From Prevotella sp. (lineage in GTDB: Bacteria > Bacteroidota > Bacteroidia > Bacteroidales > Bacteroidaceae), in NCBI GenBank assembly GCA_020026195.1, contig JAHHQW010000005.1:5028-69027 (forward strand): a DNA stretch of 64,000 nt, written 5' to 3'. Position 1 is the first letter of the stretch, and every line of letters starts with the position of its first letter. The translations under genes and the position numbers were made by a program. Shown here piece after piece: positions 49,724 through 61,442 of the stretch. The notes under the pieces are model-generated. The model saw only the letters and a list, made by a program, of their open reading frames with translations. It did not search any database and had not been told where the DNA came from.

Positions 49724-50929
49724 TTACATATTTTCCTGAAGCCATGAAGCAACTTCTTCAAGCTTTGCGTTCAAAGCCTGACAAGATTCAATAGCTTCTT
49801 TGTTTTCTTCGGCTCCGAGGTGATCACGGAACGGATATATAATTGTACCTATACCTGTTGTTCCATCTTCACCAATACAATATTCAATAGCATGCTTGAG
49901 TTCCTCTGCAAGTTTAGAATTCTTGTTCTTAAGATATGTATAAACTGAATTCTGTTCATTACGGAGATTACCATCTGCGATACCACCCATGATTACATTC
50001 TGGATACCACGTATATTATCCTGGAAGTCTGCCTTAGAGTTAAAGCTATACCATGACTCAACATCAAGAACATCCTGACTCTTTACAGGGTCTGAAATCT
50101 TTGTATCACCTACTTCTGATGCAATACCGAAACAACCCTTATCAGACTTGATGAGTTCTACAAGAGCTTCAAGCTGTGTTCTATAACGGCTACCCGGCTG
50201 ACCTGCATTAATAAAGTTCATCTTGAAAGCTCCATCAGGAACTGCGTCTGCAGCTTCAAGAATATCTTTCTTTGCCTGGCTGATTGTCTCGAAGCCATTC
50301 CATGAAGCTTCAAGGATTATGCACTGGAGACTCAGGTCACCTGATACAGCATAAGCGAACTTTGCAAGATTTGATGTAATTTCCTCTACAGGCTTTGCTT
50401 TACCATCCTTATAAATTACATATTCAAGAGCATGGAAACCGCAAAGGCCACCTGAACCGAGGTTTGTTGTGATATATTCTGCATCAAGTTTATCCATAAT
50501 TTCAGGACTTGCGAGCAAATTGTCAAGCTTAGCTTTATCCAAAGGCCATGAGTCAATGTGCGGGTCAATACCCATAATATTTGCCGGGCCTAACAGGAAA
50601 GCCTCGCTGCGCTCCCACCATACACGTGAAGCGATCCATGCGTCACAAGCCTTCTGAACATCATCAATTGTTGCATTGTTTGCCTGAACCTTTGTGTAAA
50701 GATTCTCACAAGCATTTTCAAGAATAATAGAAGCGTCAGCCAAACGATGATATGTTGCCACTACTGTATTTTCTGCATACTGCTTAAGAATTGCAGAGAG
50801 ATGCTCATCAACAACTTCTGTCGATTCTCCATTGTTGTTGTCATCATCATCATCACTACAAGAAGTGAAGCCTACTGTAAGACCAAGCAGAGCGAAAAGA
50901 TACAGAGGCAATTTTAAAAACTTTTTCAT
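49724..50929 (-). CDS. Imelysin-family lipoprotein (M75, IrpA/EfeM-like)
   Basis: 401 residues. Lipobox FTSC with Cys24, then SDDDDDNNN. The mainly helical imelysin domain spans about 40-395 and carries the GxHxxE motif (CGFHALEYVIY). A second conserved region is PANIMGIDPHIDSWPLD. Family members are envelope proteins of iron-uptake systems (Vibrio, Pseudomonas, cyanobacterial IrpA). Peptidase activity is doubtful for the family, and iron or haem binding is the favoured view. It lies between the porin gene (25 bp) and the di-heme protein gene (10 bp). Confidence 0.92.
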   Translation of the reverse strand: MKKFLKLPLYLFALLGLTVGFTSCSDDDDDNNNGESTEVVDEHLSAILKQYAENTVVATYHRLADASIILENACENLYTKVQANNATIDDVQKACDAWIASRVWWERSEAFLLGPANIMGIDPHIDSWPLDKAKLDNLLASPEIMDKLDAEYITTNLGSGGLCGFHALEYVIYKDGKAKPVEEITSNLAKFAYAVSGDLSLQCIILEASWNGFETISQAKKDILEAADAVPDGAFKMNFINAGQPGSRYRTQLEALVELIKSDKGCFGIASEVGDTKISDPVKSQDVLDVESWYSFNSKADFQDNIRGIQNVIMGGIADGNLRNEQNSVYTYLKNKNSKLAEELKHAIEYCIGEDGTTGIGTIIYPFRDHLGAEENKEAIESCQALNAKLEEVASWLQENM

Positions 50930-50954
50930 GTTGTTATAAATTTGTTAGTTTGTA

Positions 50955-52286
50955 TTATTTAATAAATATTCCAGAATAAGCTACACCTAATGCTACACTG
51001 GGCTCATTGTTGAATTTGCTATCAAGTATACGATTTGAATATTCAGCCTTAACTACAATATCCTTAATAGGATGATAGTTCAGACCAAATGCTACACGCT
51101 GACGCTTCCATTGTTCTTCGTCGAGCAATTTCTGACCCTTTGTATTGTTTCCCATACTGTGCATAGAGTCGTAATAATCGTAACGTCCGTAAACATACAT
51201 TTTCTGTCCGTCATCTTTAAGTGTAGGGATTTGAGAAAATATATCGTAACCTACCTCTACACCTGCACTGATAGCATTCTTTGCTACATTAGTTCCCGGA
51301 GAAATTCCATATCCTTTCAATCCTGCATTTGATTCTGAAATCTTTCCAGAATCAGAAAGATATCCATAAAGGAAGCTACCACGTGCTATCCAGTTATAGG
51401 CATTATAGTTAAAATCAAATGAGCCTAAAATAACTGTTCCGTTTAAGCCATCACTCTTTTTAGTCTTCTTGAGAGAGTTGCTTGCACTGTTACCAAAATA
51501 GCCGCTCAGTCCGAGTCTCAATCCTTTAATAGAATAATTATCTATACGTACAACACCTGCATATGAATTAGCAATCTTAAATTCATACGGACTTCCTGCT
51601 CCACCTTTGATCCAGTTCTTTGCACCAAATCTATCTGCATCCAGACCGGCAATGAACTGTGCTTCATAACGCCAGTCACCAAGACGTCCCCATAAACTTA
51701 CACCTGTTTCATGCCATGTACAGGGGATAATAGAACTTTCGCCTTCAGGACGATATACTCCGAAGAACTCGTTAGGGTTATGGTGTCCATTCGTAAGTCC
51801 GACAGGTACTATGATGTGACCCATTCTCAAATTTATAGCTCTTGAGAAACTTTTCTGTATCCAGAATTGCTCAAGTGCAACCTCACCACCACGTTCTATC
51901 TCAGACTCATATTCACCTGTTTCTTCCTCTTCGATTTCAACAGCACTTTCCGTACCACCATGCTCGAATTCTATTTCTGTTCCAAGAGTCCAACCCTTAC
52001 CGAAATCATAACCAAGGAATATTACTACATGGGGGAGATCAAAACGACCATGACTGTCATCATCTTTATACTTATCGGCCATAGTATAACGGTGCCAACT
52101 GTCACTATAAAAATTCCTGGCCATTACAGCCTCGCCATAACCACCAAGTGTAAGACGTGATTTCTTAGGTGATTTTTCTTCAATATCTTCATTAGAAGAT
52201 GATACGCTCTTATTTTGCTGCTCTGCGAAACCAGGGGTTACCGAACAACATAAAAAGAATGTTAAAAAAAGAAGTGCTATTCTCAT
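50955..52286 (-). CDS. Outer-membrane porin, OprO/P-like beta-barrel
   Basis: 443 residues from the ATG at 52286 (MRIALLFLTFFLCCSVTPGF, ending AEQQ; a clear signal peptide). The frame is open upstream to 52340, but that ATG overlaps the promoter. About 30 residues of Ser/Glu/Lys-rich linker precede alternating strands typical of a 16-stranded porin (LTLGGYGEAVMARNF, LRMGHIIVPVGLTNGHHNPN, VVKAEYSNRILDSKF, ending AYSGIFIK). The specificity is unknown. It is the first gene of the porin-imelysin-DHOR unit, so its cargo may be iron or haem related, but that is inference from context only. Confidence 0.82.
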   Translation of the reverse strand: MRIALLFLTFFLCCSVTPGFAEQQNKSVSSSNEDIEEKSPKKSRLTLGGYGEAVMARNFYSDSWHRYTMADKYKDDDSHGRFDLPHVVIFLGYDFGKGWTLGTEIEFEHGGTESAVEIEEEETGEYESEIERGGEVALEQFWIQKSFSRAINLRMGHIIVPVGLTNGHHNPNEFFGVYRPEGESSIIPCTWHETGVSLWGRLGDWRYEAQFIAGLDADRFGAKNWIKGGAGSPYEFKIANSYAGVVRIDNYSIKGLRLGLSGYFGNSASNSLKKTKKSDGLNGTVILGSFDFNYNAYNWIARGSFLYGYLSDSGKISESNAGLKGYGISPGTNVAKNAISAGVEVGYDIFSQIPTLKDDGQKMYVYGRYDYYDSMHSMGNNTKGQKLLDEEQWKRQRVAFGLNYHPIKDIVVKAEYSNRILDSKFNNEPSVALGVAYSGIFIK

Positions 52287-52311
52287 GTGATATACATTTA
52301 AAAATATGTTG

Positions 52312-52341
52312 CAAAGGTATATATAAGAGATTTTATACAAA
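52312..52341 (-). promoter_or_regulatory. Bacteroidetes promoter for the porin-imelysin-DHOR operon
   Basis: -33 TTTG on the minus strand (52341-52338), 18-bp spacer, -7 TACCTTTG (52319-52312). The start codon at 52286 is about 25 bp further on. Confidence 0.65.
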
Positions 52342-52363
52342 AATACCTAATTTAGGGTATTTA
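52341..52363. promoter_or_regulatory. Imperfect palindrome at the -33 region of the porin promoter
   Basis: AAATACCTAA..TTAGGGTATTT: half-sites differ by one extra G. It abuts the -33 box, so a repressor bound there would block RNA polymerase. A second AGGTAT lies about 45 bp away. Possible iron-responsive operator, unproven. Confidence 0.38.
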
Positions 52364-52643
52364 TTTCAACCTTACAGTTAAAATCACTAATATTTAATTA
52401 TTTTTAGGTATATAGAATTAAGTAATATTCTATAAATATCATATTTTCTACTGATATTATCTCGTGCAAATACGATTTTTAATTATTATATATTAAAATA
52501 AACTTAAAATATCAATCATATTACTAAAATAAAAGTAAAGTTTTTTCCCTCGTTGTTCAGTTAATGATTAAATCTTCAAGCTGCAATATTAATAATATAT
52601 AAATTTTTAATTACTAATATTTAGTTAACAAAATCTATTATAC
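52364..52643. other. AT-rich intergenic region
   Basis: About 280 bp, very AT-rich, between the porin promoter and the rpoC terminator. No ORF or RNA gene was recognised. Confidence 0.55.
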
Positions 52644-52692
52644 AAAAAAGGTGGAACCTCCAGGATTTCCATCCCAAAAAGCTCCACCTTTT
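52644..52692 (-). terminator. Intrinsic terminator after rpoC
   Basis: On the minus strand AAAAGGTGGA (52692-52683) pairs with TCCACCTTTT (52655-52646), continuing into a T run. Loop of about 27 nt. Confidence 0.82.
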
Positions 52693-52711
52693 ATATTAAA
52701 ACATTCAATCT

Positions 52712-55700
52712 TTACTGTTGTATATCTTCTGCCTTGTTTTCATCATCAGAATATTCCACGATGTTTTCTTTATTAGCCATCATTCTGTCATATTCTTCTC
52801 GAGAACCAACAATAAGTTTATCAAATTGTCTCAGACCAGTACCGGCAGGAATAAGATGTCCGCAGATAACATTTTCCTTCATGCCTTCCAGATAATCTAC
52901 CTTTCCGCGAATTGCAGCTTCATTCAGAACCTTTGTTGTTTCCTGGAACGAAGCAGCACTCATGAAGCTCTTTGTCTGTAATGCAGCACGTGTGATACCC
53001 TGAAGTATCTGTGTTGATGTTGCAGCAACTACGTCACGAACCTTTACAATATTAAGATCTTGACGCTTAAGCTTAGAGTTTTCGTCACGCAAACGACGTG
53101 AAGTAATTATCTGACCTTTCTTGAGAGTTTCGCTGTCACCTGCATCAGTAACAACTTTCTTACCCCAAATTCTATCGTTTTCTTCAACAAAGTCAAGCTT
53201 GTCAACAATCTCCTGTTCAAGGAACGAAGTATCACCAGGATCATTAATCTTAACCTTACGCATCATCTGACGAACGATAATTTCAAAGTGCTTATCGTTA
53301 ATCTTAACACCCTGCAGACGATAAACGTCCTGAACCTCGTTAACGATGTATTCCTGAACTGCAGTAGGACCTTTGATGGCAAGGATATCACCAGGTGTAA
53401 TAACACCATCTGAAAGCGGTGTTCCTGCACGCACGGCATCATGTTCCTGTACAAGAATCTGCTTGCTAAGACTTACGAGATAGCTGCGCTGTTCACCTGT
53501 TTTACTTGTTACGATAATCTCACGGTTACCACGTTTTACCTTACCCATTGATATTTCACCATCAATTTCAGATACAACGGCAGGATTAGACGGGTTACGT
53601 GCCTCGAACAATTCTGTTACTCGTGGAAGACCACCGGTGATATCACCAGCCTTACCTACGGCACGTGGAATCTTTACAAGTGTAGCACCAGTTGAAACCT
53701 TCTGTCCATCTTCAACTACAACGTGACCACCTACAGGGAAACTGTATGTTCCGATAACCTGACCATTCTCATCAAGGATATCACATGTAGGAACTTTACT
53801 CTTATCCTTAGATTCTGTTATAATCTTTTCTGTAAGACCTGTCGTATCATCAGTCTCGGCACGGAATGTAACACCTGCGATAACATCATTGAACTTAAGA
53901 GTACCCTCATATTCAGTAACGATTACGGCATTGAACGGGTCCCACTTAGCAATCTTATCACCCTTCTCAACTTCTGCGTCCTCATAACGATACAATGTAG
54001 AACCATAAGGAACGTTCATTGTAGAAAGAACGATGTTTGTCTTAGGATCGATAAACTTAACTTCAGCAAGACGGCTTACTACCATCTGGCAGTCTACTGC
54101 TTCACCATCGTTATCTTCAACAAAAGGAACAGTACGGAGTTCGTCAAATTTGATGATACTCTTGTTACGTGCAATAATTGTCGCATTAGCTGCAGCGTTA
54201 GAAGCAACACCACCGGCATGGAACGTACGAAGAGTAAGCTGTGTACCAGGTTCACCAATAGCCTGAGCTGCAATGACACCGACAGCTTCACCGATCTGTA
54301 CCATACGACTTGTAGCAAGGTTACGTCCGTAACACTTCATACATACACCGTGTTTACTTTCACAGGTAAGTACTGAACGTATCTCTACGCTTTCGATAGC
54401 GCTACGATCAATTATTCTTGCTTCAGCCTCTCTAATTTCCTCACCTGACTTCACGATGATTTCACCTGTTTCAGGATTGATGATGTCATGTACAGATACA
54501 CGACCGAGAATTCTTTCCTCTAGAGAAGAAATAACCTCATCACCGCTCTTCAATGCTGAACAAACAAGTCCACGGAGTGTTCCACAATCTTCTTCTGTAA
54601 TAATGACATCATGTGAAACGTCAACGAGTCTTCGTGTAAGGTAACCAGCATCGGCAGTCTTCATCGCGGTATCAGCAAGACCTTTACGAGCACCGTGAGA
54701 TGCAATAAAGTATTCAAGCACAGACATACCTTCCTTAAAGTTAGAAAGGATAGGGTTCTCAATAATCTGATGACCTTCTGCACCTGCTTTCTGAGGCTTA
54801 GCCATCAAACCACGGATACCTGAAAGCTGTTTGATCTGGTCCTTAGAACCACGGGCTCCTGAATCGAGCATCATGAACACAGCATTGAATCCCTGATCGG
54901 CTTCTGTCATTTCCTTAAGAAGGATATCACCGATATTAGCATTTACATGTGTCCATGTATCAATTACCTGATTATAACGTTCGTTGTCGGTAATGAAACC
55001 CATGTTATAATTGTCGGTAATCTGCTTAACTTCATCCATACCTTTCTTAATAAGACCCTCTTTCTCTGGTGGAATAATAATATCACCAAGGTTGAATGAA
55101 AGTCCTGCAAGGTATGCCATCTTATAACCTAAGTTCTTGATTCCGTCGAGGAATGTACATGCACGTGCAAAACCAACAGCCTTTATAACGTCAGCGATGA
55201 TGTTACGCAAACTCTTCTTTGAGATAATCTGGTTTACATATCCTACTTCATCCGGAATAATTCCATTTACGATAACTCTTCCGACAGAAGTCTTTACTAT
55301 ATTTTCGATATGCTCTCCGTTCTCATTTATGTCATTAACCTTAACCTTTACTTCGGCATGTAAGTCGCACTGACCTTCATTATATGCAATAATTGCTTCT
55401 TCAGGACCATAGAAAGAAAGACCTTCTCCCTTTGCTCCCGGACGAATCTTTGTAATATAATAGAGTCCGAGCACCATATCCTGTGAAGGTACTGTAATAG
55501 GAGCACCATTTGCAGGGTTAAGGATATTATGACTCTGGAGCATCAGAATCTGTGCTTCGAGCACTGCCTCGTTACTTAAAGGAAGATGAACAGCCATCTG
55601 GTCACCATCGAAGTCGGCATTGAATGCTGTACATGCCAGAGGATGGAGCTGAATTGCTTTTCCTTCGATAAGTTTAGGCTGGAATGCCTGAATACCGAGA

Positions 55701-57055
55701 CGGTGCAGTGTAGGGGCACGGTTCAGAAGAACGGGATGACCCTTCATTACATTTTCAAGAATATCCCAGATAACAGGTTCGCGACGATCTACAATTTTCT
55801 TTGCGCTCTTTACAGTCTTGACAATACCACGCTCTATAAGCTTGCGGATAATGAATGGTTTGTAAAGTTCGGCAGCCATAAGTTTTGGCAGACCGCACTC
55901 ACCCATCTTAAGCTCAGGACCTACGACAATAACTGAACGAGCTGAATAGTCAACACGCTTTCCAAGCAAGTTCTGACGGAAACGTCCCTGCTTACCTTTA
56001 AGAGAGTCTGAAAGTGACTTTAATGCACGATTAGATTCACTCTTTACGGCACTGCTCTTACGTGAGTTATCAAACAGACTGTCTACAGCCTCCTGTAACA
56101 TACGTTTCTCATTACGAAGAATTACCTCAGGAGCCTTAATTTCCATAAGTCTCTTAAGACGATTATTACGTATGATTACACGGCGGTATAAATCATTAAG
56201 ATCGGATGTTGCGAAACGACCTCCGTCCAGAGGAACAAGAGGACGCAGTTCAGGAGGAATAACAGGAATAATCTTCATAATCATCCATTCAGGACGATTG
56301 ATATCCTTACTACTTCTGAACGCTTCAACCACCTGCAGACGTTTCAAGGCCTCTGTCTTTCTCTGCTGTGAAGAGTCTGTATTTGCACGGTCTCTTAATT
56401 CATATGAAAGAGCGTCAAGGTCAAGTCCGGCCAACAAGTCACGAACAGCCTCAGAACCCATTTTGGCAATGAACTTATCCGGATTTGTTTCATCCATGTC
56501 TTCATTTCCTTCGGGAAGACTGTCCATGATGTCCATGTATTCATCCTCGGTAAGGAGGTCCATCTTATGAGAACCGTTCATTTCTTCACCGTCCTCATTC
56601 TTCTTACCTGCCATTACACCCGGCTGAATTACAACATATCTCTCATAATATATGATGGAGTCAAGTTTCTTTGTAGGAAGACCCAGAAGATATCCCATCT
56701 TATTGGGAAGTGAACGGAAATACCATATATGTGCTACTGGCACAACAAGTTCGATATGTCCTGCTCTTTCGCGTCTTACTTTCTTTTCTGTAACCTCTAC
56801 ACCACATCGGTCGCAGACAATTCCTTTATATTTAATACGCTTATATTTTCCACAAGCACACTCATAGTCCTTTGTAGGACCGAAGATACGCTCACAGAAA
56901 AGACCGTCGCGCTCCGGCTTATAGGTGCGATAATTAATGGTTTCAGGTTTTGTAACCTCACCGTAAGAATTTTCCAAAATTTCCTCGGGCGATGCCAGTC
57001 CGATGGTAATCTTTGTAAAATTGCTCTTTATCTTTGATTCTTTTTTGAAAGCCAT
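52712..57055 (-). CDS. rpoC: RNA polymerase beta' subunit
   Basis: Catalytic subunit, 1447 residues. N-terminal zinc ribbon ([20 protein letters not shown]), active-site motif [13 protein letters not shown] binding the catalytic magnesium, second zinc site ([18 protein letters not shown]), trigger loop and jaw, and a Glu/Asp-rich end. Follows rpoB by 27 bp. Confidence 0.98.
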   Translation of the reverse strand: MAFKKESKIKSNFTKITIGLASPEEILENSYGEVTKPETINYRTYKPERDGLFCERIFGPTKDYECACGKYKRIKYKGIVCDRCGVEVTEKKVRRERAGHIELVVPVAHIWYFRSLPNKMGYLLGLPTKKLDSIIYYERYVVIQPGVMAGKKNEDGEEMNGSHKMDLLTEDEYMDIMDSLPEGNEDMDETNPDKFIAKMGSEAVRDLLAGLDLDALSYELRDRANTDSSQQRKTEALKRLQVVEAFRSSKDINRPEWMIMKIIPVIPPELRPLVPLDGGRFATSDLNDLYRRVIIRNNRLKRLMEIKAPEVILRNEKRMLQEAVDSLFDNSRKSSAVKSESNRALKSLSDSLKGKQGRFRQNLLGKRVDYSARSVIVVGPELKMGECGLPKLMAAELYKPFIIRKLIERGIVKTVKSAKKIVDRREPVIWDILENVMKGHPVLLNRAPTLHRLGIQAFQPKLIEGKAIQLHPLACTAFNADFDGDQMAVHLPLSNEAVLEAQILMLQSHNILNPANGAPITVPSQDMVLGLYYITKIRPGAKGEGLSFYGPEEAIIAYNEGQCDLHAEVKVKVNDINENGEHIENIVKTSVGRVIVNGIIPDEVGYVNQIISKKSLRNIIADVIKAVGFARACTFLDGIKNLGYKMAYLAGLSFNLGDIIIPPEKEGLIKKGMDEVKQITDNYNMGFITDNERYNQVIDTWTHVNANIGDILLKEMTEADQGFNAVFMMLDSGARGSKDQIKQLSGIRGLMAKPQKAGAEGHQIIENPILSNFKEGMSVLEYFIASHGARKGLADTAMKTADAGYLTRRLVDVSHDVIITEEDCGTLRGLVCSALKSGDEVISSLEERILGRVSVHDIINPETGEIIVKSGEEIREAEARIIDRSAIESVEIRSVLTCESKHGVCMKCYGRNLATSRMVQIGEAVGVIAAQAIGEPGTQLTLRTFHAGGVASNAAANATIIARNKSIIKFDELRTVPFVEDNDGEAVDCQMVVSRLAEVKFIDPKTNIVLSTMNVPYGSTLYRYEDAEVEKGDKIAKWDPFNAVIVTEYEGTLKFNDVIAGVTFRAETDDTTGLTEKIITESKDKSKVPTCDILDENGQVIGTYSFPVGGHVVVEDGQKVSTGATLVKIPRAVGKAGDITGGLPRVTELFEARNPSNPAVVSEIDGEISMGKVKRGNREIIVTSKTGEQRSYLVSLSKQILVQEHDAVRAGTPLSDGVITPGDILAIKGPTAVQEYIVNEVQDVYRLQGVKINDKHFEIIVRQMMRKVKINDPGDTSFLEQEIVDKLDFVEENDRIWGKKVVTDAGDSETLKKGQIITSRRLRDENSKLKRQDLNIVKVRDVVAATSTQILQGITRAALQTKSFMSAASFQETTKVLNEAAIRGKVDYLEGMKENVICGHLIPAGTGLRQFDKLIVGSREEYDRMMANKENIVEYSDDENKAEDIQQ

Positions 57056-57082
57056 TTTCTAAAATTTAAAAATCCTACAATC

Positions 57083-60000
57083 TTATTCAAGTTTGACACT
57101 GAGTCCGAGTCCGCTTAATTCGTGTAAAAGCACATTGAGAGACTCTGGAACACCTGGTGTTGGCATTGGATCGCCCTTGACGATTGCTTCGTATGCCTTG
57201 GAACGACCAATAACATCATCAGACTTAATAGTCAAAATTTCCTGTAAAACGTGACTTGCTCCGAATGCCTCCAGAGCCCAAACTTCCATTTCACCAAAAC
57301 GCTGACCACCAAACTGAGCCTTACCACCAAGCGGCTGCTGTGTAATAAGCGAGTACGGACCGATACTTCTTGCATGAATCTTATCTTCAACCATGTGGCC
57401 GAGTTTCAAGAAGTATGTGATACCAACTGTAGCAGGCTGGTCGAAACGCTTTCCGGTTTCACCATCATACAGATATGTTGAACAGAAGTTAGGTAATCCT
57501 GCCTTATCTGTCCATTCTGTCAGATCGTCAAGCTTAGCACCATCAAAAATAGGTGTTGCAAACTTAACTCCAAGTTTCTTACCTGCAGCACCGAGAACAG
57601 CTTCAAAGATCTGTCCGAGGTTCATACGAGAAGGCACACCCAGAGGGTTAAGGACGATATCTACAGGACGGCCATCCTCCAAGAACGGCATATCTTCCTG
57701 ACGAACAATTTTTGATACAATACCCTTATTACCATGACGTCCGGCAAGTTTATCACCAACACCGATCTTACGTTTCTTGGCAACATAAACCTTTGCCATC
57801 TGTAAAATACCTGAAGGCAGTTCATCACCAATTGTAATGGCAAACTTACGGCGCTTGAGTTCTGCATCGAGAAGTTTATACTTCTTGATGTAGTTCATGA
57901 TAAGTTTCTGTATCAGTTTGTTTGTATGGTCATCATCAGTCCAGTTGTTAGACTGTATTCCATCATAATCCAATATCTTAAGAGAAGGAGATGTGAATCT
58001 TGAACCCTTTGTAATGATTTCGGCTCCTGTATAGTCCTTTACACCCATTGAAACCTTATCCTCAATAAGAGTCATAAGTTTATCAACGAGAATATCCTTC
58101 AAATCGTTATTCATTGCTTCATACTCCTCATCTAACTTAGCAAGCAGGACTTTATCCTTTTTCTTAGATTCACGAGTCTTGTTAGCTCTTGAGAACAATT
58201 TCTTGTCAATGATAACACCCTTAAGTGAAGGATTTGCCTTCAAAGAAGAGTCTTTAACGTCACCAGCCTTATCTCCGAAAATAGCACGAAGTAATTTCTC
58301 CTCAGGTGAAGGATCGCTCTCTCCCTTAGGAGAAATCTTACCAATAAGAATGTCACCCGGTTCTACACGTGCACCAATTCTGATAATACCATTATCGTCA
58401 AGATCCTTTGTTGCTTCTTCGCTTACGTTAGGAATATCACTTGTGAACTCTTCAGTACCACGCTTTGTCTCACGTACATCCAATGAATATTCATCTACAT
58501 GTACAGATGTAAGTACATCTTCGCGTACCATTCGTTCGCTAAGAACGATAGCATCCTCATAGTTGTAACCCTTCCACGGCATATAAGCTACAAGGAGGTT
58601 ACGACCTAATGCAAGTTCTCCATTTTCTGTTGCGTATCCTTCTGTAAGAATATCGCCCTTCTTAACGCGCTGTCCTTTACTACAGATAGGACGAAGGTCG
58701 ACTGTCATACTCTGGTTTGTACGACGGAACTTAGGAATTCTGTATTCCTTAAGAGCAGGTTCGAAACTTACGAACTCTTCTTCTTCTGTACGATCGTAAA
58801 GTATACGTATTGTTGTAGCATCAACATAATCGATTACACCTTCACCTTCTGCCATAATCATACAACGAGAGTCTTCGCAGACCTGTTTCTCAAGTCCTGT
58901 TCCGACAATAGGTGCATCGTTATGGAGCAGAGGTACAGCCTGACGCATCATGTTACATCCCATAAGTGCGCGGTGACCATCATCATGTTCCAAGAAAGGA
59001 ATAAGTGAAGCTGATACAGATGCGATCTGCTGTGGAGACACATCCATCAGATTTACCTGACTGGGATCTACAACAGGGAATTCAGCATCCTCTCTACACT
59101 TAACATAATCTCTGACGAAACTTCCATCAGGATTCAAGGGTGCATTACCCTGTGCAATGATGCTGTCTTCTTCGTCTTCGGCTGTGTAGTACTTGATATG
59201 ATCATTATCTGTATCTACAATACCATTTTCTACCTTACGGTAAGGTGTTGCAATAAATCCTAAGTCGCTAATCTTTGCATAGACGCAGAGAGAAGAAATA
59301 AGTCCGATGTTAGGACCTTCAGGACTTTCGATAGGACACAGACGACCATAATGTGTATAGTGAACGTCTCGAACCTCGAAACCTGCACGCTCTCTTGAAA
59401 GACCACCAACACCAAGGGCAGATAGACGACGCTTGTGTGTAACTTCTGCAAGCGGGTTGGTCTGATCCATAAACTGAGACAGCGGGTTAGTTCCAAAAAA
59501 AGAATTGATTACACTTGAAATTGTCTTAGCATTGATAAGATCTGTCGGTGTAAAATTCTCATTGTCGCGTACATTCATTCTTTCACGAATTGTACGGCTC
59601 ATTCTTGAGAGTCCGATTGCGAACTGATTGCTCAGCTGTTCACCTACAGTACGAACACGACGATTGCTCAAGTGGTCGATATCATCGACTGTCGCATTAG
59701 AATTGACAAGCTGTATAAGATATTTTATAATTTCTATAATATCTTCTTTTGTCAGAATTCGTGTATCAACGTCACTTGAAAGATTTAATTTCTTATTGAT
59801 ACGGTATCTACCAACGATTCCAAGATCATATCTCTTGTCAGAGAAGAATAGATTCTGGATAACTTCGCGCGCATTTGCATCATCAGCAGGATCCGTATTA
59901 CGTAACTGTCTGTAAATGTAATATACAGCTTCTTTTTCAGAGTTACAGGGGTCTTTCTGCAAAGTATTGAAGATGATTTCGTACTTTGATGCAGCTTCTT

Positions 60001-60895
60001 CGTCTTTGTGAATCAAGATGGTTGAAGTACCACTGTCGAGAATATCAGCAATATTCTCCTCTGTGATTTCTGTTTCACGCTCCAAAAGAACTTCGTTACG
60101 CTCAATAGAAACAACTTCACCGGTCTGCTCATCAACAAAATCTTCAAACCAGCTCTTAAGGATTCTTGCTGCAAGTTTTCTACCTACAACTGCCTTAAGA
60201 TTCTTCTTGTTAACCTTGATTTCTTCTGCAAGGTCAAATATCTGAAGAATATCCTTATCTTTTTCAAAACCAATTGCACGTAACAAAGTAGTTACAGGTA
60301 ACTTCTTCTTACGGTCAATATATGCGTACATAACACGATTAATATCTGTTGCAAACTCAATCCATGAGCCTTTAAAAGGTATTATACGTGCTGAATACAG
60401 CATTGTTCCATTAGCATGAACACTCTGGCTGAAGAAAACACCAGGTGATCTGTGCAGCTGTGAAACTACAACTCGCTCTGCGCCATTAATAACGAAAGTA
60501 CCATTTGCAGTCATATAAGGAATTGTTCCGAGGAACACATCCTGTATAATTGTCTGGAAATCTTCGTGATCAGGATCAGTACAGTAGAGTTTCATTTTAG
60601 CCTTCAAAGGGACACTATAAGTTAATCCTCTCTCAAGACATTCGTCGATTGAATAACGAGGAGGGTCAATATAGTAATCCAAGAACTCAAGAACGAAACT
60701 GTTTCTCTGGTCTACAATAGGGAAATTTTCAGAAAATACCTTATAAAGACCATCATTCTTGCGTTCTTCCGGAGGTGTATCTAACTGCAAAAAGTCCTGA
60801 AATGACTTTAATTGCACATCGAGAAAATCCGGATAAGGGAGCGGATTCAACACACTCGCAAAGTTTACACGATTATCAACAATTTTTGAAGCCAT
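57083..60895 (-). CDS. rpoB: RNA polymerase beta subunit
   Basis: 1270 residues, full length. Lobes, fork loop and flap are present. Rifampicin region: [19 protein letters not shown] then SALGVGGL. The Asp, His and Ser at the main resistance sites (E. coli 516, 526, 531) are wild type; E. coli Pro535 is Val here and Thr563 is Ser ([10 protein letters not shown]). Ends in [17 protein letters not shown]. Separated from rplL by 123 bp with an attenuator hairpin. Confidence 0.98.
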   Translation of the reverse strand: MASKIVDNRVNFASVLNPLPYPDFLDVQLKSFQDFLQLDTPPEERKNDGLYKVFSENFPIVDQRNSFVLEFLDYYIDPPRYSIDECLERGLTYSVPLKAKMKLYCTDPDHEDFQTIIQDVFLGTIPYMTANGTFVINGAERVVVSQLHRSPGVFFSQSVHANGTMLYSARIIPFKGSWIEFATDINRVMYAYIDRKKKLPVTTLLRAIGFEKDKDILQIFDLAEEIKVNKKNLKAVVGRKLAARILKSWFEDFVDEQTGEVVSIERNEVLLERETEITEENIADILDSGTSTILIHKDEEAASKYEIIFNTLQKDPCNSEKEAVYYIYRQLRNTDPADDANAREVIQNLFFSDKRYDLGIVGRYRINKKLNLSSDVDTRILTKEDIIEIIKYLIQLVNSNATVDDIDHLSNRRVRTVGEQLSNQFAIGLSRMSRTIRERMNVRDNENFTPTDLINAKTISSVINSFFGTNPLSQFMDQTNPLAEVTHKRRLSALGVGGLSRERAGFEVRDVHYTHYGRLCPIESPEGPNIGLISSLCVYAKISDLGFIATPYRKVENGIVDTDNDHIKYYTAEDEEDSIIAQGNAPLNPDGSFVRDYVKCREDAEFPVVDPSQVNLMDVSPQQIASVSASLIPFLEHDDGHRALMGCNMMRQAVPLLHNDAPIVGTGLEKQVCEDSRCMIMAEGEGVIDYVDATTIRILYDRTEEEEFVSFEPALKEYRIPKFRRTNQSMTVDLRPICSKGQRVKKGDILTEGYATENGELALGRNLLVAYMPWKGYNYEDAIVLSERMVREDVLTSVHVDEYSLDVRETKRGTEEFTSDIPNVSEEATKDLDDNGIIRIGARVEPGDILIGKISPKGESDPSPEEKLLRAIFGDKAGDVKDSSLKANPSLKGVIIDKKLFSRANKTRESKKKDKVLLAKLDEEYEAMNNDLKDILVDKLMTLIEDKVSMGVKDYTGAEIITKGSRFTSPSLKILDYDGIQSNNWTDDDHTNKLIQKLIMNYIKKYKLLDAELKRRKFAITIGDELPSGILQMAKVYVAKKRKIGVGDKLAGRHGNKGIVSKIVRQEDMPFLEDGRPVDIVLNPLGVPSRMNLGQIFEAVLGAAGKKLGVKFATPIFDGAKLDDLTEWTDKAGLPNFCSTYLYDGETGKRFDQPATVGITYFLKLGHMVEDKIHARSIGPYSLITQQPLGGKAQFGGQRFGEMEVWALEAFGASHVLQEILTIKSDDVIGRSKAYEAIVKGDPMPTPGVPESLNVLLHELSGLGLSVKLE

Positions 60896-60918
60896 TATCC
60901 TAAATTTATATATAATAA

Positions 60919-60937
60919 CCTAAGACTAAATCTTAGG
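60919..60937. promoter_or_regulatory. Short hairpin in the rpoB leader
   Basis: Perfect 7-bp stem CCTAAGA/TCTTAGG with a 5-nt loop, 23 bp before the rpoB start and just downstream of the attenuator. No T tract follows. Could affect rpoB translation or mRNA processing. Confidence 0.4.
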
Positions 60938-60956
60938 AAGAAATATTATAAGACAC

Positions 60957-60998
60957 AAAAAGGTTAAGATTCTTCTACCGGAAGAACCTTAACCTTTC
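60957..60998 (-). terminator. Attenuator between rplL and rpoB
   Basis: Long 17-bp stem with one G-U pair: AAAGGTTAAGGTTCTTC pairs with GAAGAATCTTAACCTTT, 5-nt loop, then TTTTT. Placed as the classic rplL-rpoB partial terminator that lowers rpoBC relative to ribosomal protein expression. Confidence 0.85.
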
Positions 60999-61018
60999 CT
61001 AAAAATTCTATATTTGAA

Positions 61019-61393
61019 TTATTTCAATTCTACCTTAGCGCCAGCTTCTTCGATAGCCTTCTTCAGGTTTTCAGCTTCAGCCTTTGCCATACCTTCCTTC
61101 AATGTAGAAGGAGCACCGTCTACGAGGTCCTTAGCTTCCTTAAGTCCGAGTCCACAAGCTTCCTTAACAGCCTTAACAACCTTAAGCTTGTTAGCACCAG
61201 CTTCAACGAGAACTACATTGAATTCTGTCTTTTCTTCAGCTTCTTCAGCTGCTGCACCGGGTGCTGCAGCTACAGCAACAGCTGCTGCAGCGGGTTCGAT
61301 TCCGTACTCATCCTTCAGGACGTTTGCTAACTCATTAACTTCTTTTACTGTCAAATTTACCAATTCTTCAGCAATAGCTTTGATATCTGCCAT
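61019..61393 (-). CDS. rplL: 50S ribosomal protein L7/L12
   Basis: Stalk protein recruiting translational GTPases. 124 residues: N-terminal dimerisation domain, Ala-rich hinge ([20 protein letters not shown]), C-terminal factor-binding domain ([20 protein letters not shown]). 49 bp after rplJ. Confidence 0.98.
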   Translation of the reverse strand: MADIKAIAEELVNLTVKEVNELANVLKDEYGIEPAAAAVAVAAAPGAAAEEAEEKTEFNVVLVEAGANKLKVVKAVKEACGLGLKEAKDLVDGAPSTLKEGMAKAEAENLKKAIEEAGAKVELK

Positions 61394-61442
61394 TTTATTC
61401 TATTTTATTTAATTCTTAAATTAATTTTATAGTGACTTTGAT

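Noticed and set aside
53723..54376. 217-codon plus-strand frame inside rpoC (and many like it in the ribosomal and rpoB regions)
   Set aside because: Mirror frames of highly conserved genes on the other strand; compositional shadows, not genes.
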